This document shows positions 1 through 10,514 of a stretch of DNA of 64,000 nt, in pieces. Position 1 is the first letter of the stretch; every line of letters starts with the position of its first letter. This stretch comes from Patellaria atrata CBS 101060. Taxonomy: Eukaryota > Ascomycota > Dothideomycetes > Patellariales > Patellariaceae. The position numbers and the translations under genes are program-made. The notes beneath the pieces are model-generated. The model did no database searches. It saw only the letters and a program-made list of their open reading frames with translations, and had not been told where the DNA came from. The stretch is from assembly GCA_010093705.1 (NCBI GenBank), contig MU006100.1, positions 341,929-405,928 on the forward strand, written 5' to 3'.

Positions 1-36
1 AAAAAAAAACTCAACCTCCCTAACTAACAAATAAAG

Positions 37-439
37 TCGTCCTCGAAATGGACGAAATCAACGACGACTTCAAAGAAACAGACGTCACGCTCGTCATCGG
101 CGCAAACGACACGGTCAACCCGATCGCCCTGGAGCCGAACTCGCCCATCGCGGGCATGCCGGTCCTGCACGCGTGGAAGAGCAAACAAGTCGTCGTTATG
201 AAGAGGGGCATGGCGAGCGGGTATGCGGATGTGCCGAATCCGATGTTTTATATGCCCGGAACCAAGATGCTGTTTGGGGATGCTAAGGATAGCTGTGATG
301 GTGAGTTTGTGCAGTTTTTCATTTGTGCGATGGCTTTTTTTTTTCTTGGGAGAGGGAGGGGGGTTGTTGGATAGAGGCTAATTGTGTTGTAGCTATTATG
401 CGCGCGTTGGAAGATCAGGATCGGAAGTTTGATATTTAG
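37..439 (+). CDS. NAD(P) transhydrogenase, C-terminal NADP(H)-binding domain (partial, 5' end outside window)
   Basis: This is the end of the proton-translocating mitochondrial inner-membrane transhydrogenase, which transfers hydride between NADH and NADP+. Only domain III (NADP(H) binding) is present. The residues [51 protein letters not shown] and GDAKDSCD are hallmarks of the family. The first visible exon starts after an acceptor AG at 35-36 that follows a CTAAC branch site, so the ATG at 48 is internal. A second intron, 301-392 (GTGAGT...TAG), is needed to reach the true end, [14 protein letters not shown], with TAG at 437-439. Reading straight through the intron gives an unrelated tail. 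Exons are 37-300 and 393-439. It converges on the Atos-family gene downstream. The identification is secure; only the 5' extent is unknown. Confidence 0.93.
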
Positions 440-945
440 GGTTGGATTGGGGATGCGAGGGATAAGGGGGGAGACGGCTGGATGGGCTAGGTATGCTATA
501 TGATTGCGCATTTTGAAGTTTGCTGTTTGAAGTTGAAGTTTGAATATGATGCTGCATATCCGTATCCATACCCTCTAGTTCTACGCATTTGAGAAGATAA
601 ACTGGACTCATTCCTACATCGCCCCTCAAATCGCAACCAAGGACACCATCCCTTCATAACTGATCCGAAATTCGTTAAGGTCGATGTAAACGTTACGGTA
701 TACGATGAGACACCACTATTAAAGAGGAAACTACCTTTTTTTACTTATTTTTACTACCCATACCACCTATCCCCATCCCATGTAACCGACTCCAAAAGCC
801 GAGGAAATATGTACAATAAAATACGATACACCAATGTTATGGTAAAAACTGTTCGATAAAGATATATACAAACTCCCTCTCCCCCCGCCGCCCCCACTTT
901 TTTTTTTTTTATTATAAGAAAAAACTTAACACCCCTCTATGACCA
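440..945. other. intergenic, convergent 3' UTRs
   Basis: This stretch lies between two genes that point at each other. I see no coding signal. It contains a T-run near 898-910 and AT-rich patches at 720-850 that suit 3' ends and polyadenylation on both strands. Confidence 0.6.
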
Positions 946-3367
946 CTACGACCCATCCACGTGCCTCTCCCTCAACCTCTGCGCCAAAAGCCCAGACCTC
1001 CCCGCAGCCCCAGACCCAGACCACGCACCCCGATCCTCGCTTCTCGTCAACGGACTCACAGGACTGGTCCTCTTACTAGTTTCACCATTCCCGCCCCTCC
1101 TATGCCCCTCCCCGCTGCCCCCGGGACTCTCCCCGTCGACGTCCATGTCCTGCCTGCTCTCGGGGCGGGATGGCACGGTAGCGAGTCTAGGGAGCTGGAA
1201 GGGTATCGGATCGAGGTTGAACGAGAAATGGGAGAAAGGTATTCGCGTCTGAGTTACAGCGTCGGGGTCAGTTTGAAGGTCTAGTTTAGGGCGACTAGCT
1301 ACACCATGTCTCCTCGATTTACCGGGGGGACTGTTAGCAAACAGCGCTTGACACTGCGGTGTCGGATCTCTCGCCGGTTTATACGTCCCGAACCTCGGAT
1401 CCGGGAACTGGACTTCGTTTCTCAGCTTCTCCTTCCCGTCGGGAACTCTGTTCGCGAAGACGACGCGGATCGCCTTGTGCAGGTAGTACCGTCCCTTGCT
1501 GGGACAGCAGATGTTGAGGTGGATGAGGTATCTCAGGATCGGTCTATCGTTCGGATCGTCGGAGTAGCTGAGACTTGCTTCAGGTCTGTCGGTGCCCAGG
1601 TTATTGCGGGAGGCGAGGGGCATGTCGATGATGGGGCCGGCGGAGTAGCTCCGCTGGCGTATGAATGTCTTTTGCCCAGCTTCCATGTCGGAGAGGTCGT
1701 ACGGGACGAGGAAGAGCTTCACGGCCGTTTTATTCGGGTTTTTGATCACGATTTGTAATTGTCCCTGTTGCGGGATTCTGTAACTTCCCCCCGGGGGTGT
1801 CTTGGGCGACGTGGAGCGTCTTTTCATTTTTTCCTTTTTTCTGCGCTCGGCTTTGGCTCTGACCTCGTCTTTCATGTTTTTGATCTCGAGGGCGAAATTC
1901 TGCTCCTCGTTGTCGCTGCTGGTGTGGTGACGACGTCTTCTTCTGCCCTTTTCGGGGTCCTCGGCTGGTTCGAGGCCGTTTTCTAGGTCTATGAGTCCGA
2001 CGTACGGACTTGGTTCGTTGTCCGATATGCGACCGTTTCCGGTAGCATAGCTGTAGAAGACTGCTGGGAAAGGTATGGTCACGTGCGGAGGACATCGCAG
2101 GTTTGATTTACAGGTGCCTTTACCGAGTACTCCGATTTGCGCTACGAAATCTAGTGGACGGGAAGGTGTCGTAGACATTCTCCCACGTAGGATGGATTCT
2201 TCATATGATCCCACCATAGGAGCGTGATGCAGTGGAGAAAGGTCGGAAACAGACGGTCTACGCGGATGGAGAAATGGGCTTTGAGGCGTTGAATTAGGGG
2301 TCATGTTCATTGCAATGGACAAAGATCGTCTAGGTTGATGAGCCTGGTAAGGAAAGGTCCCTTCTCGTCGCATCGACGGTGCTCGCGCCGCTGGAGGAGA
2401 CTGATTCAACTCATAGTTATTGAAAGAAGATGACTTATAAGTTTGGAAGGAATGGGGTGAAAATGTATGTCGTCTATTGGCACGCTCGGGGCTTCTAGAG
2501 TTTGCCCTCGTAGGTACCTTTGGAGAGAAGTCCAGATCTGCATTATTCGTCTGTTGCACGAGTGGGCTCGTAGGTGGTAAGAAAATGAAGCTAGATGGTA
2601 GACCTGACTGTGACATTGCCCTCGAACGCGTTGATCGGGCGCCATAGCTCGAGGGTGCTGCAAACGGATACTTGGTTTCATTGTTCTTTCTGCTCAACTC
2701 ACTCCTAGGGAAAGAACGATGCCAAGGAACAACAGGTGACGTAGATAGTGATTCTTGATAACTGTTACTTGACGATCGGTCGCTTTCACTTCTAAAGTCT
2801 CCAGAGTGCAATGCGGACTTGGGCCGCTCAATTTCCAGTCCAGCTTTTTGTGCCTGACCATCTTCGGATACTTCCGAACCATTACTCATCTTACTTAGTT
2901 CCACGGCGGGAAATAAAGGAGAAGGCGATACGGATCGTGTTGGATACATCGGGAGAATTTGTCCTTCGGGGAAGCCTGGGAACTAAAGACGATATGTCAA
3001 CCACCAGGGTATCTATGGAATATGGGTGCTCTGAGATATGCTTCTGATGAGAGCTTATGAAAGGAAGTCCTCAACATACACTTTGCTGTGCTTGCCATGT
3101 GGGGCTTGCTTTCCTCTTAATCCGCTCTATTAACTCCTCTCTACTAAATCCACGCTGTGCCCCATCCTGATTCCCCGCCGTCGCGACAACCTCCGCTTGA
3201 GGTACTCCTGCTCTAACTCCATGTCCTGATAACGTCTCTTTCAGATAAGGTCTACTATTCCTTTGTTCGTCCTCATCTTCCGTTCTCGACATTTCTTCCT
3301 CCCAGTTTGGCAATCCCGAAGCGGATACTGCAGGCCTTCTGGCGTGGTAATCGTGGAATATCGGCAT
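946..3367 (-). CDS. Atos-family protein (Atos domain plus C-terminal chromosome-segregation-like domain)
   Basis: Two exons on the minus strand, 3367-3080 and 2982-946, join in phase 0 over a 97-bp intron (GTATGT...TTTAG) to give 774 residues. The start MPIFHDYHARR resembles the usual fungal start of this family. Residues 1-350 are Ser/Pro-rich and look disordered. The Atos domain lies at about 353-431 (GSYEESILRGRMS, then FVAQIGVLGKG and PPHVTIPFPAVFYSY). A basic linker follows, then the C-terminal domain at about 496-632 (GQLQIVIKNPNKTAVKLF, VPYDLSDM, FIRQRSYS, LRYLIHLNICCPSKGRYYLH). Metazoan relatives (ATOSA/ATOSB) are nuclear regulators, and the C-terminal domain is named for fission-yeast meiotic chromosome segregation. 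The role here is inferred only from the family. The last 140 residues are low complexity. Confidence 0.88.
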
Positions 3368-4242
3368 TATCAGAACTCATACGGGACAGATAAGACACCA
3401 TCGAGGTATGTGGAAGGGGCTATTTTTACAGGGTAGGTAGATAGTTATACCACAGGAGATGTGTCCTAAGCAAGAAAAATGCAAGAATGAATCATATGGG
3501 AGGAGAGCGGAAGTTGTGATATTTGTCTTAAGTTAAAGCAAGCTCTGACGTTCGGAGCAGTAGATGGTGCAAGCTCAACTATGACTGATGCAACAAGAAT
3601 CAGAAATACGCTGATGGTTTCGGTACAGTTGGGGAAAGTTTGAGGAGCGAAGTCAGTCTCTTATTATTAGCAAGTAAAGTACGCAACTGGAAACAAGATA
3701 GCCTTCATCCCAACCCATCTTGAGCCTGGACAAGCCTGCTTCGGGGAGGCGAATGCGAGCGAGCGTGCTTGGAAGAAGGATGACCGCAGCTCCGGCGGGT
3801 ATGACAGCACATACAGTACGAATAAAGGTACTTTGTAGAAGAATAGGCTAAGTCACACGATAAAAGTAAACTTGATAATTGCATTAATGCACGATAATGG
3901 AAAAAGTGACGGTAATACCGCAATAAGTGTTCGAAAAAGTGACAAGTTTAATAAATCGAGAGGAGTAATACTTCGCCTTCAATTGCCTCCACCACCGCCC
4001 CTCACTTAATTACTTTGGCTCTTCTTTCTCTTTCTCTACATCATCGTCACCATGAATTCAAACCAACTGGAAATATGTAAACCCGCGGCGGCGCCGAGAT
4101 CCGACAGCATCCGCCTCCGAAATTCTTCCCCTGCCATCTGGAACTAAACCGAGCCATCAAAGTCACAAGATTCGCCCACATTCCCCAAACCCAGAAGAGA
4201 AGAACACGAAAATAATACGAGCACCACCCCGACACCACCACA
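3368..4242. other. divergent intergenic/promoter region
   Basis: This region separates the Atos-family gene (minus) from FYV7 (plus) and presumably carries both promoters. A pyrimidine-rich tract at about 4018-4040 sits just before a well-placed short upstream ORF. I see no other gene in it. Confidence 0.5.
4052..4147 (+). promoter_or_regulatory. possible upstream ORF (31 codons) in the FYV7 leader
   Basis: An ATG in a favourable context (CACC before, A after) opens a 31-codon frame that ends in TAA at 4145-4147, 95 bases before the FYV7 start at 4243. If the transcript begins upstream of 4052, this frame would be met first by scanning ribosomes. Whether the leader extends that far is not visible from sequence. 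Confidence 0.3.
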
Positions 4243-4925
4243 ATGGGCACCAAACGCCCATACCCAGACACGACCCCCATCGCCCATCCCCCAAAGAAGC
4301 ACAAAAAGGGCTTCGACATCGTCCCCCCCAACCTCCCCGACGGGCTCCACAAGCGAAAGAGTAAGTCAGGCTATACCTACTCTTTCTGGCCGCCCGCCAG
4401 AAACGCTAACACTCCACAGTCCAAAAGATAAAGCGCGACTTGATCCACAAAGCCAAAGTGAAAAAAGCATACGCGAAAATAAAGGAGCGCGAAATCCCCT
4501 CCACCCAACCTCGCGTTGTCGGGTCCTCCGAGGACGAAGGGCAAGATGCCTCTTCCTCCGCTGCGGCGTCTATGCAGTTGCATCCGGAGCGGCTACGGAG
4601 GCTAGACGAGCCGAAACAGGAACAGGATGAGGATGTTGGCAAAGGCAAAGAGCAGGGCTTGAAACGGCGGGACAGGCCCAAGAAGTCGCGCTTCGCGAAA
4701 GAAACTTCCGAAGCCGCTGAACGCAAGGCGGAAGCGCAGGCAAGGCGTGAAGAGAGGGAAAAGGCTGAGCGGGAGTGGAAAGAAAAGTTGAGGTTTCGGA
4801 AATCGATGGCGAAGGCGAAGAAGGTTGGCCCAGATGGACGGCGCAAGTTAGGGAGGGAGAGTAAGGTGTTGCTTGAGCGGGTTAGGAAGTTGATGGGGAG
4901 TATAAATGATGAGAAAGATGCTTGA
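4243..4925 (+). CDS. FYV7: rRNA-processing protein FYV7 family
   Basis: A small, highly basic nucleolar protein of 207 residues, from exons 4243-4360 and 4420-4925 around a 59-bp intron (GTAAGT...CACAG). Splicing joins KRK to IQKIKRDLIHKAKVKKAYAK, the conserved FYV7 core. The second half is Lys/Arg/Glu-rich and likely a long charged helix (about residues 110-190: KRRDRPKKSRFAKE, EAQARREEREKAEREWKEK). Yeast Fyv7 takes part in 20S pre-rRNA processing and small-subunit assembly; the same role is inferred here. A frame reading into the intron would give a false 62-residue product. Confidence 0.85.
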
Positions 4926-5583
4926 GGATGAAGGTGTTGGGATTGGTGATGAGGGTTCGTGGAGGGTGGTTCCTGGAGATATCCTGGAAGTTTTAATGGT
5001 GCTATGGGTGGGGAGGGTGATTGGTTCGTCTGCGAGATGTTCACAAAAGGACTACATAGTGCCAGAGGAGGAGTTTTGACTTGAGCATACAGATTCTCGA
5101 ATTCTGTACGAATATGTTTAATTGCTAGTGTCACAATTCACGTAGGGCGAGTGCACAGCGATCGAAGACTGAGCGGGAGGTGCTCCTATAGGAATGTATA
5201 AATTCTAGAAATTGTACAGGATTCTCTACTTGGAGTTGTCCATGCCCGTACAGCGAGTGTACGACGACTGAGGAGCTATCGGGAGGAGCTTAACGTGACT
5301 GTAGTGATCGTGCACGTTCCTTATAAATACGTATTAGTATTGCTCCAGCGCCAGTACAGCAACCGAGGAGGTATCAGACACGTCTCCGGCTCAACTTCTC
5401 AACCCTCGGAGTTTCCATAACACGGCAAAGTTGACCTTCCGCCATACCTGTACCAAAAGTGGACCTCGATCTCCGAATGCCAATTCTATCAAACGGGCGA
5501 GCAAAATATAAACACAAAACGTAGATACGATCTATTTCAACGTCCACTCCTTCTCCAATCTCAAACTTCGCCGTCCCATATGC
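4926..5583. other. intergenic, convergent 3' regions
   Basis: No gene seen. It holds the 106-bp tandem repeat listed separately and AT-rich 3'-UTR-like sequence. Confidence 0.5.
5147..5390. repeat. diverged tandem repeat, period 106 bp, about 2.3 copies
   Basis: Related words recur at exactly 106-base spacing, starting at 5147, 5253 and 5359: GCGAGTGCACAGCGATCGA, GCGAGTGTACGACGACTGAG, then GCAACCGAGGAGGTATC. Each is preceded by a GTAGG/GTACA word, and GCGGGAGGTGCT / TCGGGAGGAGCT lies further in. The copies are well diverged. No coding potential is seen. Confidence 0.5.
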
Positions 5584-5982
5584 TTACTCCGGTCTCTCTT
5601 CTTCACCTCGGGTGCACCTAATACTCCCCCAACCCACTGCTTCTCCCTCTCCACTCAAATCATCACTGAACGGGAATCCGAGCTTCAACTCGCTCCCTGT
5701 GCAGTTTGTGAATGAGAAGAGAAAGCAGGCGGTCCCATCGTTGGCAATAAAGCTTTGGATGGTGGAGAGGGGTTTGGGAATGGGATGACAGGTGTTTGAG
5801 GGGATGAGGATATGCTGACAGGATTGGAAGAAGGGCTGGGTGCACAGGTAGGCTATGTGCATTCTGGGAGTGGTGTGAACGGTGGTGTGGACTTTGATCG
5901 AAGGATTTAGGGTGGGGAAGGCGGTTATGGAATGAGAGAATAGTAGAAGATATTGAAGTGGTGGGACATGAAGTGGGATCAT
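5584..5982 (-). CDS. small secreted cysteine-rich protein, fungal crystallin-like type
   Basis: An intronless 132-residue frame. The N terminus has a hydrophobic segment at about residues 8-22 (LQYLLLFSHSITAFP) that fits a signal peptide. The mature part follows a pattern seen in many fungal small secreted proteins: YLCTQPFFQSCQH, a Cys after SNT, then SFIANDGTACFLFSFTNC, then a final Cys near GWGSIRC. This gives seven regularly spaced cysteines and the core D-G-T-x-C. Proteins of this type are often abundant extracellular or effector-like molecules; no enzymatic motif is present. The last residues after the final Cys are charged (GEEERPE). It converges on FYV7 and is divergent from EF2. Confidence 0.65.
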   Translation of the reverse strand: MIPLHVPPLQYLLLFSHSITAFPTLNPSIKVHTTVHTTPRMHIAYLCTQPFFQSCQHILIPSNTCHPIPKPLSTIQSFIANDGTACFLFSFTNCTGSELKLGFPFSDDLSGEGEAVGWGSIRCTRGEEERPE

Positions 5983-6988
5983 TTTTCAGGGTTTATGGAT
6001 GAGACGAAATAGTTATAGATAAGGAGTTTGGAGAGAAGTCGGGAATGAGTATCGTGGGCCGGGTGGAAAGATGGTTGACCGCGATTTGACCGCAATTTGA
6101 ATTCATGGTTGTCTTTTTGGGTCATTCTTTGGGGGCATTGGTTCTTTGTTAGGGATGAGCGAGCAGAGGGATGATGAAAATAGAAAGACCTTGCTTTGTA
6201 GTATGCTTTTGCTTTCTTGTTGACGCCTTTGAGTACTATAGGGAATAGATGAGGAAAAGGTGAAGTAGATTAGAGAATAGAAGGAGTTGTAAGCTACCAA
6301 TGTCCACAAGAACTTACTATTTCTCATACTCGTCCATATATATTTGAATCATCATTCTAGAGGAGGATACTTCTAGCTAAAGTGGCACGTGTTTTTGCCC
6401 TTGATGAATAATTTTGGAGAAAGATGAGTCAATCTAAAACATCGAACCTTTGTCATACACAATTCTCATACGGGAATTTCTCTCCAACATAGAATTATAA
6501 CTTTCGTGACTCATGTTTAGACGAACTCATGGTGTGTAACGATGAAACGATGAGTCTGTTGCGGTCAATGACTGTATAGGACATCTGGAGTAGGTATGGT
6601 GATGCTGATGATGGTTAGGGGACCTGGTAGTGCTGGATATTGGGCAAATATTTTGCCTATCGCCGGGTCTTGGCTCCGATTTCGAGCTAGACTTGAATAA
6701 GCGAACCCCACTAATCACTCGGTGGGCAGCAAGAAATCCATCACCTCCACCAAACCCTCACCCAACTCTCTCTTTTCTCCCCTCATCCACCAATTTCGAA
6801 GGTGTGAAGGCTTTTTTCTCAAGCCTTTATAAAGTCCTCGCATTTCTTGCTTCAGTCTGCCTGAAAAGGCTTACATTGACAGTAAAACCCACGCCCTCAG
6901 AGCGTCTTAACCTACGAAGCGGGGTACTTTTACACCCTCTATACTATCGCAAATTTTTCAAGAGAACAACAGGACATCAACCGCAATC
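5983..6988. other. divergent promoter region of the secreted-protein gene and EF2
   Basis: No gene seen. The EF2 side is pyrimidine-rich (about 6735-6800, CCACC/CTCACCC/TCTCTC words), typical of highly expressed fungal genes. Short frames on both strands show no family resemblance. Confidence 0.5.
6828..6833 (+). promoter_or_regulatory. possible TATA element of EF2
   Basis: TATAAA inside CTTTATAAAG, 155-160 bases before the EF2 start codon and downstream of a CT-rich tract. The position fits a core promoter with a leader of about 100-130 bases. Confidence 0.4.
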
Positions 6989-9880
6989 ATGGTTAAGTAA
7001 GTAGAATATCTATTTTCATCGTCCCTATGGGATAGAAGTATCATAATGCTTCTTCTTCATCTATTTCAATTTCAGAGTCGATTCCCGTCTGATGATGGAA
7101 AATGCTGACATATCACCCCACAGCTTCACGGTCGAAGAGGTATGTTCTTGAATGGCATAGTGGTGGAGCTATTGGTGATATTTGAGGGATCTCGGGGTGC
7201 TGACAATGTTTAAAGATTCGCGCCCTTATGGACAAGGCGGCCAATATCCGTAATATGTCAGTTATTGCGCATGGTGAGTTTGTCCTTGATGCCTACGTGT
7301 CAGAACCATTGCTAACGGTATCGCCACCTAGTCGACCACGGAAAGTCCACCCTCACCGATTCCCTCGTACAGCGTGCTGGTATTATCTCGGCTGCGAAAG
7401 CAGGAGATGCCCGGTTTACCGATACTCGACCGGATGAGCAGGAACGTGGTGTCACAATCAAGTCGACGGCCATCTCCCTGTATGGTAAACTCACAGACGA
7501 GGAGGACTTGAAGGACGTACCCGTCAAGGTCGACAAGAATGATTTCTTGATCAACTTGATTGACTCGCCGGGTCACGTCGATTTCTCGTCTGAGGTCACA
7601 GCTGCGTTACGTGTCACTGACGGTGCGCTCGTCGTCGTCGACACCATCGAAGGTGTATGCGTGCAGACCGAGACCGTGCTCAGACAAGCTCTTGGTGAAC
7701 GTATCAAGCCAGTCTTGATCATCAACAAGGTCGACCGCGCTCTTTTGGAGCTACAACTCTCGAAGGAAGATTTGTATCAGAACTTCTGTCGCGCCATCGA
7801 GTCCGTCAACGTCGTTATCGCTACTTACTTCGACAAGGCTCTCGGTGATGTCCAGGTCTACCCAGACAAGGGAACCATCGCTTTCGGATCCGGTCTTCAC
7901 GGCTGGGCCTTTACCGTCCGTCAGTTCGCTAACCGATACGCCAAGAAATTCGGTGTCGACAAGAACAAGATGATGGAGAGGCTATGGGTAAGTTTCTTTA
8001 TACTTTTCTCGAAATGTGATGAGACTAACGATGTTTTTACAGGGTGATAACTACTTCAACCCGAAGACCAAGAAGTGGACCAAGAACGCTGATGCAGGTG
8101 AACGTGCCTTCAATCAGTTCATCTTGGACCCCATCTTCAAAATCTTCGCCTCTGTTATGAACTTCAAGAAGGATGATACCACTAAGATCCTCGAAAAGCT
8201 TGAGATCAAGCTTACCAACGAGGAGAAGGAGCTCGAGGGCAAGCAGCTTCTAAAGGTCGTCATGAGGAAGTTCCTCCCCGCTGCCGATGCTCTATTGGAG
8301 ATGATGATTCTTCATTTACCATCTCCCATCCAGGCTCAGAAGTACCGTATGGAAACTCTGTACGAGGGTCCTCCCGATGACGAGAATGCCATTGCCATCC
8401 GTGATTGTGACCCCAAAGGACCTCTCATGTTGTACGTGTCTAAAATGGTGCCGACATCCGATAAGGGACGTTTCTATGCTTTTGGTCGTGTCTTCGCTGG
8501 TACCGTTCGCTCTGGTCTTAAGGTCCGTATCCAAGGCCCTAACTATACTCCCGGTAAGAAGGAAGATCTATTCGTCAAGGCTGTTCAGCGAACCATCCTC
8601 ATGATGGGTCGCTACGTTGAACCCATCGAGGATGTACCCGCTGGTAACATTCTTGGTCTTGTCGGTGTTGATCAATTCTTGCTCAAGTCCGGTACCTTGA
8701 CAACCAACGAAACTGCCCACAACTTAAAGGTCATGAAGTTCTCCGTGTCTCCAGTCGTCCAACGTTCCGTTGAAGTTAAGAATGCCAACGACCTACCAAA
8801 GTTGGTCGAAGGTCTTAAGCGTTTGTCGAAGTCTGATCCTTGCGTCTTGACTTTCATCAACGAGTCTGGTGAACACATCGTCGCTGGCGCCGGTGAATTG
8901 CACTTGGAAATTTGCTTGAAGGATTTGGAGGAAGACCATGCTGGTGTACCTCTCCGTGTATCCGACCCTGTCGTCCAGTACCGTGAATCCGTCTCCGCCA
9001 AGTCTAGCATCACCGCTCTTTCCAAGTCACCCAACAAGCACAACCGCCTTTATGTTATTGCAGAACCTCTTTCTGAGGAGGTTTCGAAAGAAATCGAAGC
9101 CGGCAAGATTGGCCCACGTGATGATTTCAAGGCGCGTGCTCGTGTTCTTGCTGACGAGCACGGTTGGGATGTGACTGATGCCCGAAAGATCTGGGCTTTC
9201 GGTCCAGATACCACTGGTGCCAACTTGGTCGTTGATCAAACAAAGGCTGTGCAATACTTGAACGAAATCAAAGACTCTGTCGTGTCCGGTTTCCAGTGGG
9301 CGACCAAGGAAGGTCCAGTTGCGGAAGAACCCATGAGGTCTATTCGCTTCAACATCATGGATGTCACCCTCCATGCTGATGCTATTCATCGTGGTGGTGG
9401 CCAGATCATTCCTACCGCGCGTCGTGTGCTCTATGCTGCGACTCTTCTTGCTGATCCTTGCTTGCTTGAGCCTGTGTATCTTGTAGAGATCCAGGTGCCA
9501 GAGCAAGCTATGGGTGGTATCTACGGTGTCTTGACCCGTAGGAGAGGTCACGTTTTTGAGGAGGCACAACGTCCCGGTACTCCTCTGTTCAACATCAAGG
9601 CGTATCTACCTGTCAATGAGTCCTTCGGTTTCACTGCCGATCTTCGTTCAAATACTGCTGGTCAAGCGTTCCCTCAATCTGTGTTCGATCATTGGCAACA
9701 ACTTTCCGGTGGATCACCGCTTGATAAGACCAGCAAACCAGGTCAAATTGTCGAGGAAATGCGCAAGAGGAAGGGTATTAAACCTGAAGTTCCGGGTGTT
9801 GAAAACGTAAGTCACATTGCGATGCATTGGACTGAGATATGGCTGCTAACACGAAGATTTAGTACTATGATAAGCTATAA
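6989..9880 (+). CDS. EF2: translation elongation factor 2 (eEF2)
   Basis: The cytosolic GTPase that moves tRNA and mRNA through the ribosome. Six exons are inferred: 6989-6996, 7124-7139, 7216-7273, 7332-7987, 8043-9806 and 9863-9880, all in phase, giving 839 residues (the family is about 842). The first exon encodes only MV plus part of N3, and the last only YYDKL, the invariant C terminus. GTPase motifs are visible: AHVDHGKST (about 26-34), DSPGHVDF and NKVD. The diphthamide loop [18 protein letters not shown] is intact, with the modified histidine at about residue 695 (yeast H699). Clustered introns near the 5' end are usual for fungal ribosomal and translation genes. Codon use is strongly biased to C-ending codons, as expected for high expression. 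Confidence 0.97.
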
Positions 9881-10514
9881 ACGAATTACATCAGAAGTGA
9901 TGAATTTCTTTGCGCTCAAAAACCTGTTCAAGACCGCGAGTCGCACAAAAGCCTCGATGATGTTAGGATGAATGGTTAGCCGATCTTGATATATTTATAT
10001 CCTTAAGGGGCATGCGACGCGATCGCGGTGGGATATCTAGAACGGGATCATAGAAGGACATGCTTGATCCCTCTCTTGTTTTGCATCCTTCCCTTTGTGT
10101 GTAGCTATGGAGTTAGAAAATGAACGACATTACCACAAATGTGATCCGTGATATTAAAATTTTTGAGTTGTAATGGAAGTTGATTGTGATATGTTCCGTA
10201 TAATAAGGATGAGTGATGACGATGGGAGTGTCTGATGTCTCCTCGATGCACTGATGGTCTGTGCGCCGCCTTCACGTCTGCCCGGCGCGACCAAGCATTA
10301 TAATTTCTGTATGCAACCCTTCGACCATTTATTCTTGACAACAACGCTTGATTAAATATTTAAACCCATCAGATTGAGTACTCTTTTGGTATTCTGATCT
10401 TTAGGCCAACTCCACCCTAATAACATCGATCGAACGCAATCTTCTTTTCACAGCTAGAACAACTCAACCTTCAACTTATCTTTGGTCGACGCTTGCTGCA
10501 ACGACATCGCCACG
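9881..10514. other. intergenic (EF2 3' region and next promoter)
   Basis: No gene seen. It holds the EF2 3' UTR and the leader of the RNA-binding protein, with CT-rich sequence at about 10440-10500. Confidence 0.5.

Noticed and set aside
961-1758. Plus-strand open frames over the Atos-family gene
   Set aside because: They overlap the conserved C-terminal domain on the minus strand and show no domain.
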